A stretch of DNA of 64,000 bases, from assembly GCA_946533395.1 (NCBI GenBank), contig CAMNBU010000005.1:1-64000 (forward strand), written 5' to 3'. The position numbers and the translations under genes were made by a program. Of this stretch, positions 8,583 through 16,039 are shown one piece after another. Within the stretch, counting starts at the first letter, position 1; the number at the start of each line of letters is the position of its first letter. Source of the stretch: UBA4292 sp002395865. Its GTDB lineage: Bacteria; Bacillota; Clostridia; Lachnospirales; Lachnospiraceae. The notes below the pieces were generated by a model that had not been told where the DNA came from, did no database searches, and was given only the letters and a program-made list of their open reading frames with translations.

Positions 8583-10241
8583 TTACTTTTCGCTGGAAAG
8601 TCCCTTGAGAACTTCATCGAACTTTGTGCCGCCGTTGCTGTAGAGAATGTCATAGGCATCCTCGTCGCCCTTGAACACGTATACAGAACCGGTAGCGTCA
8701 ACTGCCATACCGAGAGCCTCGGTAGCTACAGCCTTTTTGCTTGAGCCTGATACATAGAATACTCCGCCGTCCGACTCGAAGAATACGTTATTCTTGCCTG
8801 AGATGTATACATAGTCAACATCGTCGGCGAGCTTGGTGTCCTTCGTTCCCTTGTAGGAGTGAAGCTCATCGTCCTCGTTGATGTAGTAAACAGTCTTGCC
8901 GTCGGAAGAGATAACGAAGTTGGATGCAAGCTTGCTTGCGATCTTTACCTGCTCCGCGTCAGCCTTCTTGATGTTCTTTGAGTACAGGTTCTCGTTCTTG
9001 TAGTAGTAAACTGTGGAACCGTCAGCTGTCATAGCGCTTGAAGCGTCGCTGATCTTGTTCTCTGTCTCATACTTGGAGTTGAGATAATACAGAGAGCCGC
9101 CGCCCCTTACGATGATGTTCTTGAAGTTTGAAATACCATAGGTATATACGGTACCGTATGATCTTGTGGTGATCATGGTAGTTGTCTTGGGAAGCACAGG
9201 ATAGAGCATGTTAACGCTGGCAAGCTTGACCTTCTCACCGCCGTCTACAGAGATGTATGTCTTATCACCGTCTGTGAAGATGATATCTGTGTGATCCTTG
9301 TTGACTACGAAATACTTGGATGCTGAACCGCCGATCTTTGCTACCTTCTCGCCCTTAGCGTTGTAAAGAACGAGTGACTCGCCTTCTGAGTCGTAAGCAT
9401 AGATCTTCTTTGCGCCGTTTGAAAGAGTAACGGGATATATGCCGTCCTTTGCGATCTTGGTGGACTTGCCGCTTGCGTACAGATAGAGAGCTGTTACCTC
9501 GTCCTCCTCATCATACTGGGTGTAGAGAACTGACTTTCCGTCGGGAGAGATAGCTACTCTTGTGCTCTTGATCTCGCCGGCAATCTTCTCAGACTTGCCT
9601 GAAGAAACTGTGTAGAGCATGAGCTCCTCGTCCTCATTCAGGAATACGAAGGATGCTCCCGTATCCGAGAATGCAACGGGCTCGATGTTCTCGGCAACCT
9701 TTGTGATCTTGCCGTTCTTGATAACGGATACTGTGACATCGTCATCATCGCCCTCGGTCAAAAGAGCGATGGAACCGTCAGCGGAGATGGTCGCCACATC
9801 AGCGTCCTCGCCGACCTTCGCGATGACCTTGCCCGCATTAACGATGTGTGTACACTCGTTGTCGGGATCGGGAATAGCCTCATAAGCAGCCTTGTAACCG
9901 CTTCCCGAGCCGCCGGAGAACACATTGATCAGTATAACGATGAGAGCAATGACTGCGACTGCGCCGATAGCCGCGATGAGCACCTTCGGATCGAGTCCCT
10001 TCTTGCCGTTCGGATCCTTGGGAGCCTTCGGGGTGGGGATGTTGGCAGCCTTCCTCTCTACCTCGGCCTTGACCTCGGTCTGAACTTCCTTGGCCTCCTC
10101 CCTGACCTCCTCCTTGACTTCCTCAGCGGCAGCTTTGACTTCTTCCTTCACTTCCTCTACGACTGCCTCGAGGGGCGCGCCGCAGTGCTCGCAGAACTTG
10201 CTGTCGTCGGCATTTTCTTTACCGCACTTAGGACAAATCAT
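8583..10241 (-). CDS. Zinc-ribbon, single-pass membrane protein with beta-propeller-like ectodomain
   Basis: 552 residues. Residues 1-21 are a zinc ribbon (MICPKCGKEN...CEHCG; Cys 3, 6, 17, 20). A Glu/Val/Lys-rich heptad stretch (about 25-65) suggests a coiled coil. One membrane segment lies near 88-110. The rest has repeats such as VAISPDGKSVLYT and NFVISSDGKTVYYI, like TolB/WD-type blades. Membrane proteins with an N-terminal zinc ribbon and exported repeats are common in Clostridia, with unknown role. AAGGAGG lies 8 nt before the ATG. It is flanked by its own promoter and terminator, so it is a single-gene unit. Confidence 0.8.
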   Translation of the reverse strand: MICPKCGKENADDSKFCEHCGAPLEAVVEEVKEEVKAAAEEVKEEVREEAKEVQTEVKAEVERKAANIPTPKAPKDPNGKKGLDPKVLIAAIGAVAVIALIVILINVFSGGSGSGYKAAYEAIPDPDNECTHIVNAGKVIAKVGEDADVATISADGSIALLTEGDDDDVTVSVIKNGKITKVAENIEPVAFSDTGASFVFLNEDEELMLYTVSSGKSEKIAGEIKSTRVAISPDGKSVLYTQYDEEDEVTALYLYASGKSTKIAKDGIYPVTLSNGAKKIYAYDSEGESLVLYNAKGEKVAKIGGSASKYFVVNKDHTDIIFTDGDKTYISVDGGEKVKLASVNMLYPVLPKTTTMITTRSYGTVYTYGISNFKNIIVRGGGSLYYLNSKYETENKISDASSAMTADGSTVYYYKNENLYSKNIKKADAEQVKIASKLASNFVISSDGKTVYYINEDDELHSYKGTKDTKLADDVDYVYISGKNNVFFESDGGVFYVSGSSKKAVATEALGMAVDATGSVYVFKGDEDAYDILYSNGGTKFDEVLKGLSSEK

Positions 10242-10296
10242 ATCATTATCCTCCTTATCATAATATTATCCGCCCACTGTGTGAGCATTCGCGCTA

Positions 10297-10325
10297 ATAA
10301 TAGCACGCAGTTTAACATTTATCAA
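10297..10325 (-). promoter_or_regulatory. Promoter of the zinc-ribbon protein gene
   Basis: TTGATA (10320-10325) and TATTAT (10297-10302) are separated by 17 bp. It lies 55 bp upstream of the start codon. Confidence 0.8.
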
Positions 10326-10382
10326 CACCTTTTTACACACTTTTTATAATTATACCCTGCCATTATAGGCAAAAACCGCGCA

Positions 10383-10483
10383 CCTGTCGGCCCTCGATGG
10401 CTGCGGCCATCCGGACGGCCGCGCCGGGGCTTTCATTCCTGTCGGCCCTCGATGGCTGCGGCCATCCGGACGGACGCGCCGGG
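10383..10483. repeat. Tandem pair of 46-bp direct repeats
   Basis: Copies at 10383-10428 and 10438-10483 differ at a single base and repeat with a 55-bp period. Each is GC-rich and contains CGATGGCTGCGGCCATCCGG, whose core ATGGCTGCGGCCAT is palindromic. They sit in the 455-bp gene-free gap 10242-10697, which otherwise holds a promoter and two large hairpins. No convincing gene is present in this gap. Confidence 0.85.
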
Positions 10484-10548
10484 TGAAAAAACCCCGGGGG
10501 ACGCAGCCGCTCCCTTCGGTCACATGGTCCCCCGAAGTATTTTCACCC
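10481..10548. repeat. Large symmetric intergenic hairpin A
   Basis: Outer arms GGGTGAAAA (10481-10489) and TTTTCACCC (10540-10548), inner arms CGGGGGAC (10495-10502) and GTCCCCCG (10527-10534). The A and T runs just outside the GC stem make it terminator-like on both strands. It shares its architecture with hairpin B at 10611. Confidence 0.75.
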
Positions 10549-10610
10549 GTCACGTCCTGACAGAGAGGGCGGGCGGAGTAACCTCCTCCGGTAAAAACAG
10601 TCAGCAAAGG

Positions 10611-10679
10611 GCAGAGTAAAATACTCCCGGGGACCGTCAGAGCGCAGCGACTCGTGTCCCCGGGGGTTTTTTACTCTGC
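10611..10679. terminator. Large symmetric hairpin B, likely bidirectional terminator
   Basis: Outer arms GCAGAGTAAAA (10611-10621) and TTTTACTCTGC (10669-10679), inner arms CCCGGGGAC (10626-10634) and GTCCCCGGG (10656-10664). It lies 19 nt beyond the stop of the amidase gene and can fold on either strand, with T-rich sequence after the GC stem. Confidence 0.7.
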
Positions 10680-10697
10680 ACGACGCGTGAGCTGTTA

Positions 10698-11948
10698 TCA
10701 TCGTCCGAAATAGGCGTCGATGCCGGCGACGATGCCGCGGGCAAGGAGAGCCTGATAGTCGTCGTTGTTTAAGAGGCGGTCCTCATCGGGATTGGTCATA
10801 AAGCCCAGTTCGATGATCACGGCAGGGACAGTGGACCAGTTCAGGGTGGTCATCTTGTCCGTGACGAGGTTTGACATTTTCTTCGCGCCCGATGTCATGC
10901 AGGCATAATCACGGATGAGCTCCGCAAGCCTCGCGCACTCGGGAGCGAGGGGACCCACCCACGGATTGGGGGTGGAGGGCACCATGCATAAGAGTCCCGA
11001 GACGGACTGATCATTCACGCCGTTTCCGTGGATATGGATGCAGATATTGGCTGTATTGCCCATCAGGGCGCGCGTGCTGTTGGGAATGTCGACATCCTGA
11101 GACTCGCGCACCATGAGGACGTTGTAGCCGTGGGCCAGGAGCTCATCGCGTATCTTCATGGACGCGTTCAGTACCATGACCGACTCCCTGATACCGGTGG
11201 CAACGCCCGTGGTACCCGTTGCGACCATGGTCTTCATTTCCTCGGAGCCCGGGCCGTTCGGCTCCTTGCCGTTATTGCCCGCGCCCTGGTGACCCGGATC
11301 CACGCAGACGGTTATATCGGAGTGATTATCATAGAAAATGGCTCCGTTTCCGGCGATGGACCTGACGATCTCCTGCTTCGGGCGCTCGGTCGCGGGAACC
11401 TGCACCTGCGTGCTCAGCTCCTCATAAAGTATGGTAATGAGATTGTTCTCGTAGTCCAGCCTGAGCGGATATGCGGCCCAGCCGGGAGGGCTTTCTATCA
11501 CAGAGCCGTCACTCATGAAAAGCTTCACATTGAAATTCTCCGCGGTGAGGGTGTCCCCTATATAAAACTCTCCGGGGATCTCCACCTCGAGCCTCTCCGC
11601 CACCGCTACGGCCGGCGTCTCCTCGACCTCCTCATCGGGCTCGGCCGACGGTGTCTCCTCCACGTTCTCATCGGGTCCGGGAGCCGGCGTATCGGGCTCG
11701 GACTGCGATGGCTCCGGTGCGGCAGTTTCAACCACTACGGCCGTGGTCGTGACCTCCTCAGTGTCCGGCTCGGTCCTCGGGACCGTCACCACCTCGTCCG
11801 GTATCCCGTCTCCGTTCAGATCGATAAACGGCGCCTTCGCCGTGGGCGCCTCGGTCGCTTCGGGCGCATCCTTTCCTCTGCACCCGCAGAGTGCCATTGA
11901 TAATGCGGCGCACATGATCACGCGCCTTATATATTTATTGATACTCAT
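10698..11948 (-). CDS. N-acetylmuramoyl-L-alanine amidase (Amidase_3), lipoprotein
   Basis: 416 residues. A basic N-terminus and hydrophobic stretch end in LCGC, a plausible lipobox. A Ca-binding-like DLNGDGIPDE (dockerin-type loop) follows near 43, then a Pro/Glu/Thr-rich linker (60-120), and the amidase domain in the last 190 residues. Zinc ligands and catalytic residues are visible: VDPGHQG, RESVMVLN, IHIHGNG and VIIELGFMTNP. It should cleave the amide between MurNAc and L-Ala in peptidoglycan outside the membrane. The ribosome site is weak (GCGGGG 11 nt upstream), but the signal sequence supports this start. Confidence 0.9.
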   Translation of the reverse strand: MSINKYIRRVIMCAALSMALCGCRGKDAPEATEAPTAKAPFIDLNGDGIPDEVVTVPRTEPDTEEVTTTAVVVETAAPEPSQSEPDTPAPGPDENVEETPSAEPDEEVEETPAVAVAERLEVEIPGEFYIGDTLTAENFNVKLFMSDGSVIESPPGWAAYPLRLDYENNLITILYEELSTQVQVPATERPKQEIVRSIAGNGAIFYDNHSDITVCVDPGHQGAGNNGKEPNGPGSEEMKTMVATGTTGVATGIRESVMVLNASMKIRDELLAHGYNVLMVRESQDVDIPNSTRALMGNTANICIHIHGNGVNDQSVSGLLCMVPSTPNPWVGPLAPECARLAELIRDYACMTSGAKKMSNLVTDKMTTLNWSTVPAVIIELGFMTNPDEDRLLNNDDYQALLARGIVAGIDAYFGR

Positions 11949-12042
11949 AGTTCGTATTACCCCGCTTGCATGTTTTAAGAAAGATCCTTCAACTCACTTC
12001 GTTCGCTCAGGGAGGCTTCGGACTTCTCTGTCAGGGCGGGGA

Positions 12043-12279
12043 CTACACTTCCCCGGCCATCTCGCGTGCGAGCGCAATAAGCTCCATATCCTGCGCCGTG
12101 ACGCGCAGATTCGTCTCGATGACGCGGCCGTCCGGGTCCGTCACGCTCATGGCGATGATGCTGCCCTCGCGCACCTGCGCGCCGGCCGCGTTGATAAACG
12201 GGATGAGGCGCGGGTGGGAAGCCTTGAAATTCTCCCAGCTCATCTTGGCCTGCATCATTTTCTTGGGATTCATAGCCAT
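12043..12279 (-). CDS. Small conserved hypothetical protein
   Basis: 78 residues, soluble, starting MAMNPKKMMQAKMSWENFKASHPRLIPFI, which suggests a helical N-terminus and a small mixed C-terminal half. No signal peptide, membrane segment or metal site is visible. Its start overlaps the stop of the preceding ATPase gene by 1 nt, so it is probably translated with it. I do not recognise its function. Confidence 0.7.
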   Translation of the reverse strand: MAMNPKKMMQAKMSWENFKASHPRLIPFINAAGAQVREGSIIAMSVTDPDGRVIETNLRVTAQDMELIALAREMAGEV

Positions 12280-13580
12280 TACAGTGTCCTGCCTTTCAGA
12301 TAGGTGATGAACTGCGCCGCCGTTCTTCCGCTTCTGCCGCCGTGCGACATCTCCCAGCGGTTCGCTTCAGCGAGAAGCTGCGCGTCGTCCATGTCGATGC
12401 CCTCGCGAGATGCCAGTTCCTTCACGATGTCGAAGAACTCCTTCTGGCCCGGCTTGCCGTAGTAGATGGTCACACCAAAGCGATGGACAAGACTCAGCTT
12501 CTCCTCCATCGTGTCCGACTTGTGGATGCCCGCCTCGTTCTCCACATCCGAGCGGTCGCTCCAGGTCTCCTTGATGATGTGGCGGCGGTTGGACGTAGCA
12601 TAGATCAGAACATTTTCGGGACGGGTCTCGACACCGCCCTCGATCACCGCCTTCAGGAACTTGTACTCTATCTCAAACTCCTCGAAGGACAGATCGTCCA
12701 TGTATATGATGAAACGGTAGTTTCTGTTTTTTATCGCGGCGATGACCGCCGACAGATCCTTGAACTGGTGCTTGTAGATCTCGATCATGCGAAGGCCGCG
12801 GTCGTAGAATTCATTTACGATGGCTTTTATGCTCGTGGACTTGCCGGTTCCGCTGTCGCCGAAGAGCAGGACATTGTTTGCGCCGCGTCCCTCCACGAAG
12901 GCCTCCGTGTTCTCTATGAGCTTCTTCTTCTGCAGCTCGTAGCCGACCAGATCCGAGAGGACCACCGCATCCATGTTCTTAATAGGAAGGAAGTTCACGC
13001 CGCCTGCGCTCTGAGAGATGCGAAATGCCTTGTTAAGTCCGAACATTCCCACACCGTAGTCGCGGTAGAAGCCGCTCACGGTCTCAAAAAGCCCCTGCGC
13101 GTCCTGCTGCTTCGAAAGAGTGCGCGAGAGCGCCCTGACCTTCTCGCTCACGTTCTTGTTGTACATGAGCTCGGGCTTGACTATCGCCCTGTAGTTCGTG
13201 AGGATGTCGAATACATCCGTGTTCAGGTACGCGTTAAGAGATGAAAAGTCGTAGTGGAACAGCTTGTAAAATGCCTCAAAATCGTGCATCACTATGCTGT
13301 TGACGCTGCCATTGCCCGCGCCAACCTTCTCGCAGGTCACAGAAAAAGGGTTCTCCTGCGTGATGAGCAGGAATGTGAGATAATTCTGCCAGAGATTCTC
13401 GTCGAAGCCGTACGATGTGCCCAGCTCCATGAGGCGGCGCACCTGAGTGTAGAGCCTCGAGCGAAGCTCATCAGCGTCCTCTCCTCTTGCCGCGCCCGCG
13501 CAGATGGACGCGAGGTTTGCGAGAATGGAGTCGCTCCCGATATTCGAGTATACTATCAGTTCGGATACTATATGGTTCAT
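12279..13580 (-). CDS. DUF815-type AAA+ ATPase
   Basis: 433 residues from the preferred ATG at 13580 (MNHIVSELIVYS). An N-terminal helical region of about 200 residues precedes the ATPase domain: Walker A GDSGTGKST, Walker B FIIYMDDLSFEE, and a sensor-1-like ATSNRRHI. The last 40 residues read MSHGGRSGRTAAQFI, the usual DUF815 C-terminus. The cellular role of DUF815 ATPases is not established. The open frame extends to 13640, but that start would lie in the tRNA terminator. A TATAAT at 13600-13605 without a clear -35 could be its own start signal. Confidence 0.85.
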   Translation of the reverse strand: MNHIVSELIVYSNIGSDSILANLASICAGAARGEDADELRSRLYTQVRRLMELGTSYGFDENLWQNYLTFLLITQENPFSVTCEKVGAGNGSVNSIVMHDFEAFYKLFHYDFSSLNAYLNTDVFDILTNYRAIVKPELMYNKNVSEKVRALSRTLSKQQDAQGLFETVSGFYRDYGVGMFGLNKAFRISQSAGGVNFLPIKNMDAVVLSDLVGYELQKKKLIENTEAFVEGRGANNVLLFGDSGTGKSTSIKAIVNEFYDRGLRMIEIYKHQFKDLSAVIAAIKNRNYRFIIYMDDLSFEEFEIEYKFLKAVIEGGVETRPENVLIYATSNRRHIIKETWSDRSDVENEAGIHKSDTMEEKLSLVHRFGVTIYYGKPGQKEFFDIVKELASREGIDMDDAQLLAEANRWEMSHGGRSGRTAAQFITYLKGRTL

Positions 13581-13606
13581 GGTCTGCCCCCGGAACAGAT
13601 TATAGA

Positions 13607-13650
13607 AAAAAAGCCATTCCCCAGAGTACAAAAACCCCAAAGAATGACCT
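13607..13650 (-). terminator. Terminator of tRNA-Lys
   Basis: 9-bp stem with G-U pairs (AGGTCATTC with GAATGGCTT in the minus-strand RNA), followed by seven T residues (13613-13607). It starts 4 nt after the 3' end of the tRNA. Confidence 0.8.
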
Positions 13651-13653
13651 TAG

Positions 13654-13726
13654 TGCGCCTCCAGGGGCTCGAACCCTGGACACCCTGATTAAGAGTCAGG
13701 TGCTCTACCAACTGAGCTAGAAGCGC
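13654..13726 (-). tRNA. tRNA-Lys(CTT)
   Basis: 73 nt including the discriminator A. The acceptor stem GCGCTTC/GAGGCGC, D-arm GCTCAGTTGGTAGAGC, anticodon loop CTCTTAA (anticodon CTT) and T-arm CAGGGTTCGAGCCCCTG all pair. CCA is not encoded; the next bases are CTA. Confidence 0.97.
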
Positions 13727-13746
13727 TTGTTTTTCGCAGTGGTGCT

Positions 13747-13775
13747 ATAATACCCCCCTTTAAGCAAAATGTCAA
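13747..13775 (-). promoter_or_regulatory. Promoter of tRNA-Lys
   Basis: TTGACA (13770-13775) and TATTAT (13747-13752) are separated by 17 bp, 21 bp upstream of the tRNA. Confidence 0.88.
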
Positions 13776-13841
13776 GCGGAAATTTTGCTTTTTTTCAAAA
13801 AAATTAAAACAAATTTTGTTGTTCCAAAATTCATTTTCCTG

Positions 13842-13870
13842 TTGTTTTTACCCAAAATGTCTGCTATGCT
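13842..13870 (+). promoter_or_regulatory. Promoter of the AI-2E family transporter gene
   Basis: TTGTTT (13842-13847) and TATGCT (13865-13870) are separated by 17 bp, 40 bp before the start codon. Confidence 0.7.
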
Positions 13871-13909
13871 AATGGGTAGCCATTAAAAACGGGAGGTGAG
13901 ACACCAGCT

Positions 13910-15178
13910 ATGACGGATCCGGACATCAAAGATTCGGCCCCGGCAGGGTCCACGAACAACCATCAGTTCGAAACAAACAGAAAGTATTACATCATAAGCG
14001 TATACGCGATGGTCGTCATAACCATCTGCGCCCTGCTCATAAAGCTCATATTCTCTCTGGAGGCCGTGAGCAGCTTCATCGGCAAATATTTCACCGCTCT
14101 GACACCGGTCGTTGCGGGCTTTTTCATTGCCTACCTGTTAAATCCACTCGTGAACGTGATCGACAGGAAGTGGCTCTCGAAGATGATCAAAAAGAAGCGC
14201 TTTCCCAGATTATCCAGATACCTGGCCATGGTGGTCTCCTACATCATCGTCATCGGCGCCATCATAGTCATCATGGTATTCCTGCTCCCGCAGCTCTCAA
14301 ACAGCGTCACAGACCTTGTGATCAAGCTGCAGCAGTGGTATCTGAGAGCGTACGATCTCGCCGAGGAGATGCAGGTCAAATACCCGTCGGTGGATTTCCC
14401 CTTTATATTGGAGAAGGTCCAGACCGCGTTTAACGATCTTCTGAGCACCGACCGCCTTACCATTCTCGCGACCAATGTCATCCCGACGCTCTTCTCGTCG
14501 GCCATGGCGGTTCTGAGGACACTCTACTACTTCCTCTTCTCGATAATGGTATCGGTATACGTGCTCGCCGACAAGCAGCGACTCATCCGCAACTTAAAGA
14601 GGCTCACGAAGGCGATCTTCAAGCCCCGCAGGGCGGATGTTATAATAGAAGTCGGCACCATGAGCCACAGGATCTTCTCCAGCTTCATCGCGGGCAAATC
14701 CCTCGACTCACTGATCATCGGCATCCTGTGCTTCATACTCATGTCGATCTTCAACATGCCGTTCGCTCTCATCATCAGTATCATCGTGGGCATCACGAAC
14801 ATGATCCCCTATGTCGGTCCCTGGATCGGAGCCATCCCCGGCTTCTTCATCATATTCATCACCGACCCGCTCCAGTCGCTGTTCTACGCGCTGTTGATAT
14901 TCGCGCTTCAGCAGTTTGACGGACTTTATCTGGGACCGAAGATCCTCGGCAACTCCACGGGACTTCGCCCCGTATGGATCATCTTCGCCATATCGATCGG
15001 CGGCGCCATGGGCAATTCCTTCCTCGGAAGCGCTCTGGGCATGTTCCTGGGCGTTCCCGCAGTCGCAGTAGTCGCAAACCTTCTCGACCGCTGGGTGGAG
15101 AGACAGAACAAGGTGCACGACGCACAGCGCGCTCCCGAACCCGAGGCTCTTCCCGAGGAAGCCTCCTCGGCGCAGTAA
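13910..15178 (+). CDS. AI-2E family transporter (UPF0118/TqsA-YtvI-like)
   Basis: 422-residue membrane protein with about eight hydrophobic segments and the long soluble loop between the third and fourth that marks this family. Conserved segments visible are FIAYLLNPLV near residue 65, SRIFSSFIAGKSLDSLIIG near 250 and NMIPYVGPWIGAIPG near 300. Family members export autoinducer-2 or act as ion antiporters, and the substrate cannot be read from the sequence. The ATG follows GGAGG by 13 nt, unusually far, but the N-terminus matches the family. It is a monocistronic plus-strand unit. Confidence 0.9.
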   Translation: MTDPDIKDSAPAGSTNNHQFETNRKYYIISVYAMVVITICALLIKLIFSLEAVSSFIGKYFTALTPVVAGFFIAYLLNPLVNVIDRKWLSKMIKKKRFPRLSRYLAMVVSYIIVIGAIIVIMVFLLPQLSNSVTDLVIKLQQWYLRAYDLAEEMQVKYPSVDFPFILEKVQTAFNDLLSTDRLTILATNVIPTLFSSAMAVLRTLYYFLFSIMVSVYVLADKQRLIRNLKRLTKAIFKPRRADVIIEVGTMSHRIFSSFIAGKSLDSLIIGILCFILMSIFNMPFALIISIIVGITNMIPYVGPWIGAIPGFFIIFITDPLQSLFYALLIFALQQFDGLYLGPKILGNSTGLRPVWIIFAISIGGAMGNSFLGSALGMFLGVPAVAVVANLLDRWVERQNKVHDAQRAPEPEALPEEASSAQ

Positions 15179-15197
15179 AACTCATTTCAAAGATCAT

Positions 15198-15234
15198 AAA
15201 GCCGCAGACCGGTATGGCCTGCGGCTTTTACGTC
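15198..15234 (+). terminator. Bidirectional terminator
   Basis: 8-bp stem AGCCGCAG/CTGCGGCT (15200-15207, 15219-15226), followed by TTTACGTCTTTT on the plus strand and by T residues on the minus strand. It serves the transporter gene and probably also trmB. Confidence 0.8.
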
Positions 15235-15236
15235 TT

Positions 15237-15884
15237 TTATCTCTCCGGCGGGGCAATGATCATCTTGTTTATGCAATTGCCCCTCGAGGAGAACTTCTCC
15301 TCGTACTCTGTCATTATATTTCCCTCGTTCATCACCGGATCGTTGTGAAGATCCCAACTCAGGCCGAGTATCCTCCATCCCGCGAGCTGCGCGCTCTTTA
15401 CGGAAAACTCGAAGAGCTCTGTATTGTCGGTCTTGAACTCTATGACCGCGCCTTCCGCCATGATCTGCTCATATCTGCGCAGAAACTCCACACTCGTCAG
15501 TCTGCGCTTCGCGTGTCTGGCCTTGGGCCACGGGTCGGAGAAGTTGAGATATATACCGCTCACCTCACCGGGCGCGAATATCTGTGTGATATATTCCGCG
15601 TCAAAGCACAGAAAATACAGATTGTCGCACTCCATCTCTTCCCTCTTCCTCACGCCCTTTATGAGTGCGGAGGAATACTTCTCGATGCCGAGGAAGTTCC
15701 TGTCCGTATCCCTCGCGGCAAGTCCCGTTATGAACTGCCCCTTTCCCATTCCTATCTCAAGGTAAAGCGGCCGGTTCTTACCGAACACCTCCTGCCAATT
15801 ACCGCGGTGTTTCTGCGGATCCTGTATCACGAACCGGTTTACGAGCATCTCTTCCTTCGCACCGGGCACATTTTTAAGTCTCAT
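15237..15884 (-). CDS. trmB: tRNA (guanine-N7-)-methyltransferase
   Basis: 215 residues from the ATG at 15884 (MRLKNVPGAKEEM), which has GGGAG 8 nt upstream; an in-frame start 8 codons earlier lacks a ribosome site. The SAM-binding motif YLEIGMGKGQFI near residue 43 and the signature NFSDPWPK near 120 are those of TrmB, which forms m7G46 in tRNA. FKTDN further on is also conserved. Length is normal for the family. It has its own promoter and is divergent from the carboxypeptidase fusion gene. Confidence 0.95.
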   Translation of the reverse strand: MRLKNVPGAKEEMLVNRFVIQDPQKHRGNWQEVFGKNRPLYLEIGMGKGQFITGLAARDTDRNFLGIEKYSSALIKGVRKREEMECDNLYFLCFDAEYITQIFAPGEVSGIYLNFSDPWPKARHAKRRLTSVEFLRRYEQIMAEGAVIEFKTDNTELFEFSVKSAQLAGWRILGLSWDLHNDPVMNEGNIMTEYEEKFSSRGNCINKMIIAPPER

Positions 15885-15923
15885 GTTCCTCACTCCCTGT
15901 GTGTCCACCGAAATTTACGGGTC

Positions 15924-15952
15924 ATTATAGACCATCGGGACATTTTTGTAAA
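15924..15952 (-). promoter_or_regulatory. Promoter of trmB
   Basis: TTTACA (15947-15952) and TATAAT (15924-15929) are separated by 17 bp. Confidence 0.85.
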
Positions 15953-15984
15953 TAGGGCGCATATTACGCACATTTCGAAGTTTA

Positions 15985-16013
15985 TTGACAAAATCACGTT
16001 TCTGGGGCATACT
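15985..16013 (+). promoter_or_regulatory. Promoter of the DUF1461-carboxypeptidase gene
   Basis: TTGACA (15985-15990) and CATACT (16008-16013) are separated by 17 bp, 27 bp before the start codon. Confidence 0.75.
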
Positions 16014-16039
16014 TAAAGGCCGGAGGCAAGGTACAAAAC

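Noticed and set aside
10350..10607. 85-codon minus-strand frame
   Set aside because: It covers the 46-bp repeats and hairpin A; no ribosome site and no protein-like pattern.
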